The notes under the pieces were generated by a model. The model worked only from the letters and a program-made list of their open reading frames with translations. It searched no databases and had not been told where the DNA came from. From positions 1 through 39,157 of the forward strand of contig JAJXYO010000024.1 in the NCBI GenBank assembly GCA_021780495.1: a stretch of DNA of 39,157 nt, written 5' to 3'. Below, piece by piece: positions 7,605-17,600 of the stretch (its first letter is position 1; the number at the start of each line of letters is the position of its first letter). This DNA comes from Deltaproteobacteria bacterium (GTDB lineage: Bacteria > Desulfobacterota > Desulfuromonadia > Geobacterales > Pseudopelobacteraceae). Both the position numbers and the translations under genes were made by a program.

Positions 7605-10397
7605 TCAGCCGGTATTGCGCAACCCGGAGGCAATACCGTTGATCGTGGCAGCCAGTACAAAGTCCAGTTCGTCATCGCCCTGGCCAGACCTCCTGCGCCG
7701 GAGCAGTTCGATCTGGATCATGCTCAAGGGATCTACATAGGGGTTGCGTAGCTTGATCGAGCGGGCCAGGGAGGGATTTCTCTCCAGCAGTTCCTTTTGA
7801 GCGGTGATAGCCAGGATCATACGCCGGGTGCGGCGGAACTCTTCCACCACCATGTTGAAAACCCGCTCCCTCAGCTGTACGTCTGTAACAAGGCCTGCAT
7901 AGAGGCTGGCCAGTGGCAGGTCTACCTTGGTAAGGGCCAGTTCCACGTTGCGGATCAGGTCGTTGAAGAAGGGGAAACGGCTCAGCATCGCCTGCAGAAG
8001 CGCCAGATTGGCGTGCCCCTGCCCGACATACCCCTCCAGTGCGTGGCCGACCCCGAACCAGGCCGGGATCACGTGCCGGCTCTGCATCCAGCCGAATCCC
8101 CATGGGATGGCGCGCAGTTCGCCCAGCTTCCGGCTGGCGCTGCGCTTGGCAGGGCGTGAGCCGATTTTGGCCAGTTCGAACTCCATTACCGGGGTGGCCT
8201 GTTCGAAATAGGGCATGATGTCGGGATTGTCGGCGATCCGCTCCCGGTAGTAGCCGTAGGCGCTGGCCGAAAGTTGTTCCATGGTTGTTTCCCAGGCAGA
8301 GTCTGTGACCGGGTCTGCCGGCGGAATCAGGCACAGGGAGTCCAGGCTGGCAGCCACCATCAGCTCAAGATTGCGCTCTGCCAGGGAGGCGTCCGAGTAT
8401 TTCCAGTTAATGACCTCGCCCTGTTCGGTGATGCGGATCGCGCCACGAAAGGCACCCGGTGGTTGGGCCGTTATCGCCCGGTAGGTCGGTCCGCCGCCCC
8501 GGCCGACTGTGCCGCCCCGGCCGTGGAAGAGGCGCAGTTGCACGCCGCACTCGGCAGCGACCTGGTGCAGGGCGCGGTGTGCCTTGAAAATCTCCCAGGT
8601 ACTGGTAAGCATGCCTCCATCCTTATTGGAGTCCGAATAGCCGAGCATGACCTCCTGCCGGCGCTGCCATGAATCCAGATAGGGCGCATAGCCGGGCAGG
8701 CTCCACAGGGTGCGGCAGATGTCGGGGGCATGGCGCAGGTCTTCTATGGATTCGAAGAGTGGCACCGGCATCAGACCGGGGTCGCGGCCGTCGGAGGAGG
8801 CGGCTACCTGGACCCCGCACAGCTCCAGCAGCCACATCAGCGAGAGGATGTCGGTCACCGATTCGGCGCCGCTGATGACATAGTTTCGCAGCGCCTCGGG
8901 CGGATAGGTGCGTTTCAACGCGGCCAGGGTCCGCAGGGTGTCGAGCAGTTCGATTGTTTCTGTAGAAGCGCTGGCGGGCACGTGATCATGCGGCGGCAGA
9001 ACCCTGCTGCCCGTGGCCAGTTCTGACACGGCCCGGGCGTGAATGCGGGCATGCTGGCGAATATCGAGGGTGTGTAGGTGAAAGCCGAAGGTCTCTACCC
9101 GGCGCAGGATCGGGTCCACATAGGAGCGGGCCAGCCGCTCGCCGCCTCCGGCGACCAGGCTGGTGCGTATCAGGGTCAGGTCAGCCTCGAAAGCGGCCGC
9201 ATCCGGATAGGCCTCCGGATCGCCCGGCTCGTTCTGTGTGCAGCGCAGGCGATGCAGGACAAAGGCCAGGAATCCGCGATACTGCTCACAGACTGGGTAG
9301 GCGGTGATCTTGGAAACCAGAGCGGGTATTGTGACGCAATAACGAGCACATGCAGCGGCCAGGTCCGCTGACTGCCCCACCCGGCAACTGGAGGGGGTCA
9401 GCAATTCGCGCAGCTCATCGATGTCGCTCAGATAATGTGCCAGAATCGTCGTGCGGGCCATCTGCAGGGCGCTGCGGGTGGTATCGGTCGTCACGAACGG
9501 GTTGCCGTCCCGGTCGCCGCCGGTCCAGGACCCGAATCTGACGACGTTCGGCAGATCGCAACCGCTGAGCTGCATACCGTACACCTCCCGGAAGGCTGCG
9601 GCCATGTCCTGATAGAAATGGGGCAGGGGGGTGATCAGTGAGTCGGGATAATGGTTGACGCCCATGCGAATCTCATCGAGGACGGTCGGCTTGTTGCGGC
9701 GGACTTCATCCGTTTGCCAGAGGGCGGTGATCTCCGTCAGTATGTCGTCCTGCCCCTGGGCGGCGGCGGCATCGGTCAACGGCAGCCGGTCGAGGTTTTC
9801 CAGTGCGCGGGCGATGCGGCGGCGCTTGAAAAGGACCACCCGCCGTGCAACCTCGGTCGGGTGGGCAGTGAATACCGGCGTTACTTCAATACGACCGAGG
9901 CATGCCAGGGCATCCGTTCCGCTGATGCCTGCCTGCTGCATGCGGCGCAACGTACCACGCAGGGAGCCGGGTTTGTCCTTGTCAGCGGCGGCAAAGCGCG
10001 TCGCCCGCAGCCGCCGTTTGCGATGGTTGGTTTCCGCCAGATTGGTCAATTCGAAGTAGGTGCCGAAGGCCTTGACAATCTGGTAGGCATCGTTTGCGGA
10101 CATGCCCCGCACGATCTCATTCATGTGCTCCTTGAGCTCCCGCTCCTGCGGGGTATCCAGAGCCTCTGCCTGGCTGCTGTTGAGGCGGCGGTGACGGATC
10201 GCCAGGTCGCGCAATTCTTCTTCGGCTTCATATACGGACTGCCCGGCCTGTTCCCGGATCACCGTGCCGAGCAGCATCCCCAGGGAACGTACATCGCGTC
10301 TGAGCGATACGTCTTTCAATGACGGATCGCAACTCGTCAGCTCGTCCAGGCGGGCACGCTGATCTTCCGCCGTCCAGTAGAGTTCCATATCAGACAT
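7605..10397 (-). CDS. ppc: Phosphoenolpyruvate carboxylase
   Basis: The 930-residue protein is somewhat longer than the E. coli enzyme (883). It carries the two family signatures: VFTAHPTE with catalytic His179 and GYSDSNKDGG at 586-595 with Lys592. The glycine-rich FHGRGGTVGRGGGP loop is at 624-637 and the protein ends in the invariant NTG. The enzyme makes oxaloacetate from PEP and bicarbonate, refilling the citric acid cycle. That fits a host growing on acetate, for which a transporter is present at 26270. The ATG at 10397 gives MSDMELYW; the ATG nine bases later is an alternative. Confidence 0.97.
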   Translation of the reverse strand: MSDMELYWTAEDQRARLDELTSCDPSLKDVSLRRDVRSLGMLLGTVIREQAGQSVYEAEEELRDLAIRHRRLNSSQAEALDTPQERELKEHMNEIVRGMSANDAYQIVKAFGTYFELTNLAETNHRKRRLRATRFAAADKDKPGSLRGTLRRMQQAGISGTDALACLGRIEVTPVFTAHPTEVARRVVLFKRRRIARALENLDRLPLTDAAAAQGQDDILTEITALWQTDEVRRNKPTVLDEIRMGVNHYPDSLITPLPHFYQDMAAAFREVYGMQLSGCDLPNVVRFGSWTGGDRDGNPFVTTDTTRSALQMARTTILAHYLSDIDELRELLTPSSCRVGQSADLAAACARYCVTIPALVSKITAYPVCEQYRGFLAFVLHRLRCTQNEPGDPEAYPDAAAFEADLTLIRTSLVAGGGERLARSYVDPILRRVETFGFHLHTLDIRQHARIHARAVSELATGSRVLPPHDHVPASASTETIELLDTLRTLAALKRTYPPEALRNYVISGAESVTDILSLMWLLELCGVQVAASSDGRDPGLMPVPLFESIEDLRHAPDICRTLWSLPGYAPYLDSWQRRQEVMLGYSDSNKDGGMLTSTWEIFKAHRALHQVAAECGVQLRLFHGRGGTVGRGGGPTYRAITAQPPGAFRGAIRITEQGEVINWKYSDASLAERNLELMVAASLDSLCLIPPADPVTDSAWETTMEQLSASAYGYYRERIADNPDIMPYFEQATPVMEFELAKIGSRPAKRSASRKLGELRAIPWGFGWMQSRHVIPAWFGVGHALEGYVGQGHANLALLQAMLSRFPFFNDLIRNVELALTKVDLPLASLYAGLVTDVQLRERVFNMVVEEFRRTRRMILAITAQKELLERNPSLARSIKLRNPYVDPLSMIQIELLRRRRSGQGDDELDFVLAATINGIASGLRNTG

Positions 10398-10433
10398 GCT
10401 GGTCCGTCCCTTTCTTACCGTGTGCGCATGACA

Positions 10434-10736
10434 TCATCCGAACAATTCCTGCTGTCCGATGACGGCTGGCAGGCGTTTGGGGGCTTTGATGCGCAACTGT
10501 TTATTGATATTCATGCGCCCGAACACAACCTGAATATCGCTGATCTTCACATCGAATTCTTCCGCCAAAAATCGCACCATGTGATCGGTTGCCCGACCGG
10601 CGCGCGGGGCTGCGGTCACACTGACACACAGCTGATGTCCCTTCACCTTGCCGATGGCGTCCTTCTTCGAGTTGGGCGTGCCGAGAATGTTGAGCACCAG
10701 GGTATCACCTTCCCACGTATAGCATGCTCGTTTCAT
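10434..10736 (-). CDS. DUF167/YggU family protein
   Basis: The 100-residue protein shows the family core: hydrophobic strands, then P-N-S-K-K-D at 21-26, VSVTAAPRAGRATDHMVRFLAE, and a final strand pair ending RIKAPK. Structures of YggU homologues are small alpha/beta folds with no assigned biochemical role. GAGGAA precedes the start. It is encoded directly before ppc on the same strand with a gap of 36 bases, so co-transcription is likely. Confidence 0.85.
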   Translation of the reverse strand: MKRACYTWEGDTLVLNILGTPNSKKDAIGKVKGHQLCVSVTAAPRAGRATDHMVRFLAEEFDVKISDIQVVFGRMNINKQLRIKAPKRLPAVIGQQELFG

Positions 10737-10757
10737 CGTTCCTCGTGGTAGTACAGG

Positions 10758-11075
10758 CTATTTCGATCGCTGGGAATGCGGTATTGACCCGCTCCTGCGG
10801 TTGCCGGGCGAGAGTGCCGGTTTGACGGATTGTTTCGTGGCATCCTTCACGACGATCAGGCTGTCACCGAGCATGGCTCCATTCAGCAAACCGATGGCAT
10901 CACCGGCTTCATCTTCGGTCGACATCCTGACATAACCACATCCCCGCAGTTCTCCGCTGCCGGAATTTTTGACCAGGTGGACGGACTGAACCGTACCCGC
11001 CACGGAGAACATTTTCCGCAGCTCTTCCTCTGTGACAGTTGCGGAGATGTGCCCGACATATACTTCCACACCCAT
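10758..11075 (-). CDS. Single-RRM RNA-binding protein
   Basis: The 105-residue start at 11075 is chosen because an AAAGGAAA site precedes it and the RRM begins at once. The RRM at residues 1-80 has RNP2 (VYVGHI) and RNP1 (RGCGYVRM). The first RNP1 aromatic position holds Cys rather than Phe/Tyr, which may weaken RNA stacking. The tail after residue 82 is basic and Ser/Pro-rich. Bacterial RRM proteins of this size are poorly understood RNA binders. It lies between the thioesterase and DUF167 genes in a compact run. Confidence 0.85.
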   Translation of the reverse strand: MGVEVYVGHISATVTEEELRKMFSVAGTVQSVHLVKNSGSGELRGCGYVRMSTEDEAGDAIGLLNGAMLGDSLIVVKDATKQSVKPALSPGNRRSGSIPHSQRSK

Positions 11076-11115
11076 ACGATGGTTTCCTTTCCCGGATGGT
11101 TTCCGGGGCGGTGTT

Positions 11116-11520
11116 TCAGGCGCGGTCCAGGACATCCTGCAGCGCTTCGGGCAGTTGCGGCCGGCCCTTGGCGTTCAGGGCGGCGCCGGTCACCAATGCT
11201 TTGACAACTATCTTCCGGTCCGGCAGACGGTAGATATCCTGGCGGAAGCCGATCCGCAGCGGGGAGATCCGTTCCGGCCGCACCTCGACCACGAACCGGT
11301 CACCGCTGACAAGCGAGGCCTTGTAGTCGATTTCGACCCGTGTCACCACCAGGTTGATGCCCAGCGCCGTCAGCGCCGCGAAATCGATGCTGATTGACCT
11401 CAGGTATTCGTGCCGGGCATGTTCCAGATAGTTCTGATAGACGGCGTTGTTCACCACCCCTTGCAGATCGCACTCGTAATCGCGTACCGCCAGCTCCAGG
11501 GTAAAGCAGTCCCGTTCCAT
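11116..11520 (-). CDS. Acyl-CoA thioesterase, 4HBT/YbgC-like hotdog fold
   Basis: The 134-residue protein contains the family N-terminal pattern Y-E-C-D-L-Q-G-V-V-N-N-A-V-Y. The usual catalytic Asp appears at the D-L-Q-G-V-V-N turn and is followed by the long helix YQNYLEHARHEYL. It should hydrolyse acyl-CoA or aromatic-CoA thioesters; the chain-length preference is unknown. AAGGAAG precedes the ATG. It is one of two hotdog thioesterases within 2.6 kb, with FabA between them. Confidence 0.85.
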   Translation of the reverse strand: MERDCFTLELAVRDYECDLQGVVNNAVYQNYLEHARHEYLRSISIDFAALTALGINLVVTRVEIDYKASLVSGDRFVVEVRPERISPLRIGFRQDIYRLPDRKIVVKALVTGAALNAKGRPQLPEALQDVLDRA

Positions 11521-11631
11521 GTGTGCTTCCTTTTCTCCGCTGTAATCGTACGGAAGGTTGTAGATTGTCGAGCAGTGCTCGGGAGGGTTGTGCCGTATCC
11601 GGCGGTCAACATCTCTTGCAAGCGCTGCGAT

Positions 11632-12102
11632 CTACATCCCATTCTCCTGAACTTTTCGCTCGATTTCCCGGACCTGAGGTTTATTGAGAAGGTTCATAAA
11701 GACCGGGTTGTTCATCAGAGTGCCGTAATCACCAGCCTGAATCGCCTGCAGAATCGCCGGATCACTCATAAGCGCCTGCATATCCGGATCTTTTTGTATT
11801 TCAGCGATCAGCCCCATGATCTCTTTATCCTGCATCATCCGGTCCGTCAGTTCATCCACACTGGGTGTAACGGCCCCCTTACTAACGGCGGTCTGTTGGC
11901 GCTCAGCGGAAGAAGCCACCATAAATCTGTTCGAGGTCTTGCCGGTTTCCCTGGCCATGACTGCGGCGATTTGCAGGATATCAGCCGGGACCTCGCGGAT
12001 GGATTCCTCAACATTGGCAACAGCCACGTTGCCGGTTGGGGTGTAGGTCTTCGCCTGGGCGACGGTCGCTGCCAACAGTAAAACAAGGATAAGCTTTTTC
12101 AT
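11632..12102 (-). CDS. Exported protein with STI1-like DP repeats
   Basis: The 156-residue protein begins with a cleavable signal peptide (MKKLILVLLLAATVAQA, cleavage probably after residue 17). The C-terminal region, about residues 92-150, repeats Asp-Pro or Asn-Pro turns between short helices: KDPDMQALMSDPAILQ, then GDYGTLMNNPVFMNLL and NKPQV. This is the pattern of the STI1/DP domain of Hop and related co-chaperones, known mainly from eukaryotes. A chaperone-like or protein-binding role outside the cytoplasm is inference. AGGAG precedes the ATG. It lies 41 bases downstream of the YjdM-like gene. Confidence 0.8.
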   Translation of the reverse strand: MKKLILVLLLAATVAQAKTYTPTGNVAVANVEESIREVPADILQIAAVMARETGKTSNRFMVASSAERQQTAVSKGAVTPSVDELTDRMMQDKEIMGLIAEIQKDPDMQALMSDPAILQAIQAGDYGTLMNNPVFMNLLNKPQVREIERKVQENGM

Positions 12103-12142
12103 GGTATCTCCTGCCGTATGTAGATAGCCGCGTGGTGGATAA

Positions 12143-12481
12143 CTATGCTTTCTTGACGAACTCCGATTTTAACTGCATTGCCCCGATTCCGTCAATCTTG
12201 CAGTCGATGTCATGATCACCCGAGACGAGACGGATGATCCTGATCTTGGATCCGACCTTGACGACCGATGACGACCCCTTGATCTTCAGGTCCTTGATAA
12301 CGGTGATCGAATCGCCGGCCTTGAGTTCATTGCCGAAGGCGTCACGCACGACGCTTTCTTCAGCGGCGCTTTCGGCAGCCGTTTGCGGCCATTCATGGGC
12401 GCATTCCGGACAGACGTAATTCTCGCCGTCTTCGTAGGTATAGGCCGATTTGCAGGTGGGACATGCGGGTAAGGTAGACAT
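12143..12481 (-). CDS. yjdM: YjdM/PhnA family zinc-ribbon protein
   Basis: The 112-residue protein starts with a zinc ribbon (CPTCKSAY at 9-16, CPEC at 29-32). After a linker comes the PhnA core ([25 protein letters not shown], then [20 protein letters not shown]). The family was once called alkylphosphonate uptake PhnA, but that role was not supported and the function remains unclear. AAAGGAA lies upstream of the ATG. The ribbon with four cysteines appears intact. Confidence 0.9.
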   Translation of the reverse strand: MSTLPACPTCKSAYTYEDGENYVCPECAHEWPQTAAESAAEESVVRDAFGNELKAGDSITVIKDLKIKGSSSVVKVGSKIRIIRLVSGDHDIDCKIDGIGAMQLKSEFVKKA

Positions 12482-12610
12482 GGTATTCCTTTCAGGGTGG
12501 TTATGGTTGCGCTGCTGCGCGGAGTATATATACGTTTTGTGAAACGCCGAAAACCGGAAACGTACCTGGTTTCCGGTCGTGAAGGTGGCGCTTGACTGTT
12601 TACAGCATGA

Positions 12611-13141
12611 TCAGCAGGGAATGATGCCGACCCGTAATGATTTCGCTGTATGCACTACCTGCCCGTGGAGCAGAATTTCACCGTCAGCTATGGCCATGGC
12701 CATGGAACTCTTCACGATCTTTTTTATGTCGAGATGGTAGGAGATGGTAACCGCGGCAGGCACGATCTCTCCTGTATACTTGACCTCGCCGATACCCAAG
12801 GCACGCCCTTTGCCCTTGTATCCTTTCCAGCCGAGATAAAAACCGAGGAGCTGGCATAAGCCGTCCAGCGCCAGGCTGCCCGGCATCACCGGATCGTCTT
12901 GAAAATGACAGGCGAAATACCAGGAGTCCGCATTCACCGCAAACTCGGCATCGACTTCACCCTGTCCATACCGGCCGCCTTCATCCGATATGTTCGTGAT
13001 GCGATCCAGCATCAGCATATTCGGCAGCGGCAGGCGAGGGTATGCGATGCCATCCAATTCGCCGCTGCCGCATTTGAGGAGATCTTCCCGTGTGAATGAA
13101 TACCTGGTGGCTATTGCTGCCGTGGGCTGCGGTACGGTCAT
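12611..13141 (-). CDS. fabA: 3-hydroxydecanoyl-ACP dehydratase/isomerase FabA
   Basis: The 176-residue hotdog enzyme closely follows E. coli FabA. Catalytic His79 lies in WYFACHF and Asp93 in SLALDG, the same 14-residue spacing as His70/Asp84 of E. coli. DPVMPG, GFYLGWKG and GRALGIGEVKYTG blocks are present. FabA dehydrates 3-hydroxydecanoyl-ACP and isomerises the product to the cis-3 form, the branch point of anaerobic unsaturated fatty-acid synthesis. FabB is the usual partner and is not in the window. An AAGGA site precedes the ATG. The gene is flanked by thioesterases. Confidence 0.93.
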   Translation of the reverse strand: MTVPQPTAAIATRYSFTREDLLKCGSGELDGIAYPRLPLPNMLMLDRITNISDEGGRYGQGEVDAEFAVNADSWYFACHFQDDPVMPGSLALDGLCQLLGFYLGWKGYKGKGRALGIGEVKYTGEIVPAAVTISYHLDIKKIVKSSMAMAIADGEILLHGQVVHTAKSLRVGIIPC

Positions 13142-13210
13142 CTATCATCCTTGTGCTTGCGGTCTGCAGCTATGGGGGGATCAAAACAGGTAACACTATA
13201 GTAGTCTGTT

Positions 13211-13246
13211 CGCGGTATGTCTCCTGAAAAATGGAGACGTACCGCG
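13211..13246. repeat. Long hairpin between fabA and the PaaI-like gene
   Basis: Arms 13211-13224 and 13233-13246 pair over 14 positions with one G-T wobble around the loop TGAAAAAT. No T-run follows on either strand. It may slow transcription, protect an mRNA end inside the operon, or be a dispersed palindromic repeat. Confidence 0.5.
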
Positions 13247-13271
13247 GCGGTTGGATCATGTCCGCAGTTCC

Positions 13272-13676
13272 CTATGTAGACACCATAAGCGTTGCCGTTC
13301 CGTGAGCCACCAGTTTATCCTCCTGGTTCTTCACCGTCACGGCTACACTTGCCAATCTTCGCCCCGTATGCATCAGTTCCGAGCGTGCCGTCAGAACATC
13401 TCCCATAACAGCCGGTCTGACATAGGTTACGTTGAGGTTGGTCGTCGTACAGGCTTTGCCGGAGGGGAGTAACGGGCGGGGAAAGAACGAGACCGTATCA
13501 ATCAGCGTAGCAATCAGCCCGCCATGTGCGCCGCCGAAGTAATTACGGTGTTGTTCGCCGACGGTTACTTCCATGATGGCGTGACGTTCGCCGATCTCCC
13601 GCAGGTGGATATCCAGCGTCCGCAGCATGGAAATGGCGTTGCCTGAATCCAGGGTGGCAGGTTCTATCTTTTGCAT
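13272..13676 (-). CDS. PaaI-like hotdog thioesterase
   Basis: The 134-residue protein starts at the ATG at 13676 with AGGGAAT upstream; an earlier in-frame start lacks support. It holds the PaaI/YdiI pattern: NYFGGAHGGLIATLIDTV, with the HGG turn that binds substrate and the long helix, then TTNLNVTYVRPA. It probably hydrolyses acyl-CoA or phenylacyl-CoA esters. It lies between the YdbL-like lipoprotein gene and fabA on the same strand. The specific substrate is unknown. Confidence 0.85.
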   Translation of the reverse strand: MQKIEPATLDSGNAISMLRTLDIHLREIGERHAIMEVTVGEQHRNYFGGAHGGLIATLIDTVSFFPRPLLPSGKACTTTNLNVTYVRPAVMGDVLTARSELMHTGRRLASVAVTVKNQEDKLVAHGTATLMVST

Positions 13677-13860
13677 GAATGGTATTCCCTGATGCGGCGG
13701 GTGCCGCATGCGAAGCTCTGATAGGGGCTATCGAGCTACTTTTGATTTCAAGATCATCGTCCGGTTGGCTCAGTGTTGAGAAGCTTCCGGTCAAAGGACA
13801 CGGGATGCCAATGTCTGTTGTTATCCCGTGCCCGTTACAGAATCCACACGGATTCCGGCA

Positions 13861-14526
13861 TTATTTCTGGACCCAACGGCCGTTCGACAGCTGGATCCAC
13901 CATCCGGGTTTCGATGCTTCGCGCTTGGTATCGGCATAGGTGGCTGCTGCTTTGCCCAACACCTGATCCAAGGCCGGCTTTGATTCTTGCACTTTCGTTA
14001 TCTTTAAAATGGCCTTGGCCATGCTGTTGACGATCAGCTTGCGGCTTTGATTTTCCTGTGTTACCAGCTGCTGGTCCTGCGGAGATAGTTTTGTTCTGTC
14101 GCGCACGCTTACCAGACCCTGGTTTGTCAGGCCGACGGCAGCGCTGTCAAACAGTGCGTCGAGACGGGGCATTCTCTTGTTCATATCATCGTAGGCTTTC
14201 AGGACTTCCGGCATGCTGGCCAGCTCGATAGCCAGATCATCGGCATAGTTTTCAGCGGCCTGGGCGACCGCACAAAATGAAAAGCCCGGCAGCTCATTGA
14301 ACAGGAAGCTTTGCGGCTTGCCATCGCTCTTCCCGGGGGGGACTCCCGGCGGTTTCACCGCACCCGGCGTTTTATCGGCACTATCTTTCAGGAGCATGTC
14401 GTCCAGCGACTTGTAGGCCTCTTTCACGGCCTTCTCAGGGAAATAGACATTGACGGTAATGATTGCACAGGCCGCAAGAAGACCACACAGCACAGCCAGC
14501 AGCCATTTTATAAATTTTGCGTTCAT
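13861..14526 (-). CDS. YdbL/DUF1318-type lipoprotein with a YnbE-like N-terminus
   Basis: The 221-residue protein has a lipoprotein signal (LLAAC, Cys20) and GAGGAG upstream. Residues 20-50 (CAIITVNVYFPEKAV...) resemble the beta-strand segment found after the lipobox in YnbE-type lipoproteins. A Pro/Gly/Lys-rich linker follows at 51-72, and the C-terminal part is DUF1318/YdbL-like, including the VGLTNQGLV block and the GWWIQLSNGRWVQK ending. In E. coli, ynbE and ydbL are separate genes behind ydbH. YdbH and YnbE are reported to bridge the two membranes for phospholipid movement. Here both downstream roles may be in one protein encoded after the YdbH-like gene. The fusion idea is inference. 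Confidence 0.8.
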   Translation of the reverse strand: MNAKFIKWLLAVLCGLLAACAIITVNVYFPEKAVKEAYKSLDDMLLKDSADKTPGAVKPPGVPPGKSDGKPQSFLFNELPGFSFCAVAQAAENYADDLAIELASMPEVLKAYDDMNKRMPRLDALFDSAAVGLTNQGLVSVRDRTKLSPQDQQLVTQENQSRKLIVNSMAKAILKITKVQESKPALDQVLGKAAATYADTKREASKPGWWIQLSNGRWVQK

Positions 14527-14611
14527 AGGTGTCTCCTCAGTCTTGGTTGATTGGTACTATAGCATAACGGTCCTACAATAAAAGCATCTCCGTGCATGAT
14601 GGCCGGATAGG

Positions 14612-17600
14612 TCAATCCTGCCATTGGAATTCCTGTGCAGCTGGCGGGGTATTGCCCCCGCCGCCGGTCTTGCCACGTTCCGCAGCCTGCTTGATGGTAG
14701 TAATTAGATGGTCCAGGGCAATCTGGTTTTGGTTTGGCGCAATCGAAACGCTCAGATCACGGACCCCGAACATATTGGTATTCACAATATCCAGCTTGTT
14801 GAAGGTCAGCATGCCATCCTCCAGAACAGCGCTAACCTCCGCATTGTCATACGGGTGGTCCGAACGGAAGAAAAAGCCGCTCAGGTTCTTGCCGGACAAC
14901 TTCTGGAGAAAGTCCTTGCTGACCAGCATCTTTTCCCCGGAACCTTCGTGCACCCACAGGTCGGTGAATCCGCTTAACCCGGCCATCCGTGAGCCTTCAC
15001 CCTTGATGCTGATGATGCCATCGAGACGTCCGGAGATATAATCCTTGATTTTGGGGATGGTTGCGCAGAACCGTTTCAGGCTGAGTCCGTTGACGAGCAG
15101 GTCCGTCCGGTAATTGATCCCTCGATTCACCGTTACAAAACCGGTGCCAAACAGGCTCCCGTCGTAGAGGGACGAACGCAGGGAGTCGATCCTGGTGATT
15201 CCGTTTCCGGCGCTGATCTGTAACGAGATCTCTCCAAGGTTTAGGGAGCCGAATGTAACACTGCCGATGGTGAGTGATGGACGGCCGTCCGCGCCGGATC
15301 GGAGTTGCTTCAGGAGCCCGGGATAGTTGTTCCGGGTAAAGCCGGATGTGTCCTGGAGTTTAACGGACGTCGCGCCGGATAGATCGAACGCAAATGGGAT
15401 GTGGCCGGTAATGGCTGCTGTTCTGAACGCCTGCGACGGCAGCTCCACAAGAACATCCTTCAGCAACAGGGAGCCGTCCAGCAGCTGTCGGCCGTTACGC
15501 AGGGTGAGGCTGCCTTCGGACGCCAGTGAACCAGCCACTGTTGCTTCCTGGATCACGCGCGGCAGGATGTTTGCAAACGGGTCGATGATACTGTCGAGGG
15601 ATGTCGGTGGAAGCGAGAAGCGCAGATTTCCCACCCGCTGCGGCGAGAGAAGGTTGGCAACCTCTCCCTTTGCCTGCAGGGTAACCTTCCTTCCAGCCGA
15701 AAGGGTAGCGTTATCGACCGCGAGCCGGGATCCGGATAGGTTGCCGGACAGATGAAGCCCGCCATCGCCCAGGAGGGTCTTGCCGCCACTGCCGGTAAGC
15801 GTGATATCGGCAGCGGTTACGTCGAATCGGCCGGCCAGGCCGGCTCTGCGGGAATAACTGCCGCGCGCCGTGCCGTCGAAAGTACCACTTGATAGCGTGA
15901 CCGCGCCAGGCCGGGGCAGCAGCTTGCCGAGACTCGACAATTGCCCGCTCCTGATGCCGAACCGGAACGTACCAGCTTCTCGCAGGTCCAGTGGTTGAAA
16001 ACCGATCTCTCCGGTCAGCAGCCCCCCCAGCAACCGGCCGCTGATGGTCCCCAAACCTCCCGCGCGGGAAAACGCGACATGCACTGCCGGTGCAGCGAGC
16101 ATCTGCCCCTGCCAGACGACCCGGGCAGAGGAAACATCCGCCGTACCTTCCAGCCATTTGCCGCCTGGATCGGAAAGATAGCCGCCGCGCATGCTGCCGG
16201 ACAAACCGTCCAGCTCGGCCCGACCCCGCCGGAACCCTGCTCCGGCGACCTCGAATACCAGCGGATAGCGAACCGTTCCGGCGATTGACGCCTTTTGCGG
16301 GATTGATGCCGTCAGATGGGCAATGCTGGCGGAAGCACCGTCCAGGTGGAATGTGACGTTGTCCAGAAGAACCGTCCCGCCGGCGATGCGATAGAGAAAA
16401 CGCGCATCCCCCGCTCGGTCGTCAAGCGACAGTCCGCTGAAGCGGGCTTTCCCACGGAGATCAAGCTTTCCGTTGTCCCTGGCGATGCGACTGTCCACCT
16501 CGCCTTTTTTAATGCCGAAAGTTGTGCCGTCTCGTGTCCCCCGTACGGTTGCAACCCGGACGTTCGCCGTGGCAGAAAAGTCCTGCGGTCCGCGTCCCGT
16601 GCCCTTCAGAGCAAGAGAGCCGCTTCCGGATGCGATCTGCAGATGTAGATTTTCAGGGAGAAAGCGCAGGGATGAAACCGTTACAGCCGGTATCCGCAGG
16701 TCGATAAGGAAAGGATCACGCAAGTGTGCGTTGTATGCCAGACGGCCGGTAACAGCAAGGCCCATGATAGTGGCTCTCAGCGCAGGGATCGCTGCCGAGC
16801 CGGGTTTCAGGCGGCGGGACAGGGTTATCTCAAAGGGCGCCTGCAGGGATTCCAGGAGGGCGCCGCCGTGGGCCTCACCCTGAGACAGGCTGCCTTTGAC
16901 CAGAAACCCGTCCGGTTCACCGGTGATAGCCGCCGTGCTGGTGAGCCCCTTGAAGAGACGTTGCCCGCCTCGCTCAAGCGAAACGTTCTTCAGCATTACC
17001 TGGCCGTTGGCGCTGACGAGCCCCTGGCTGCTGTTTCCCGAGATCCGAAACTCGGTACTGTGCAGCGTGCCGTTAAGGGTTGTTTTTCGCCGTTCCTCGT
17101 GAGGGAGCAGATACGTCAGCGCCGCGAGATTCAGCTCGTCAATGCCGAACGTGCCGGCAAAGTGACGTTCACCATTTAGCCGTCCGATCGTTCCGGCGGC
17201 ATGGCCTCTCATGAGGTTGCCGGCCATCACGGTGAGGGTCTCCAGGCTAACCTCATCCGTCTTGATCGTATAGGCTGCCGTCGCCGTGATGCTGCCGGTC
17301 AGGGGCGGCGTCACGGGGGGAGACGGCATGGAAACACGACTGAAATCCAGTCTGCCGGAGGCCCGCACGCGCCCGTCCTGCAGAACAGCCGTTACGCGCA
17401 GACTCCCGTTGCCACCCTCGGGAAGAAAGCGGTTTCCGGGATCCAGCAGCCCGGCTAAGCGGCTCAGGGAAAGCGAAGGAGCCGCCAATACCAGGTCAAA
17501 GGCGGGGTTTGCTCCGAGGCGGGTGGTTCCGCTCACCGTATAGATGTTTCGCGCGGGGTCCTCGAATGAAAGCTTGAGCTGGGCGTTACTCGAACCCTTG

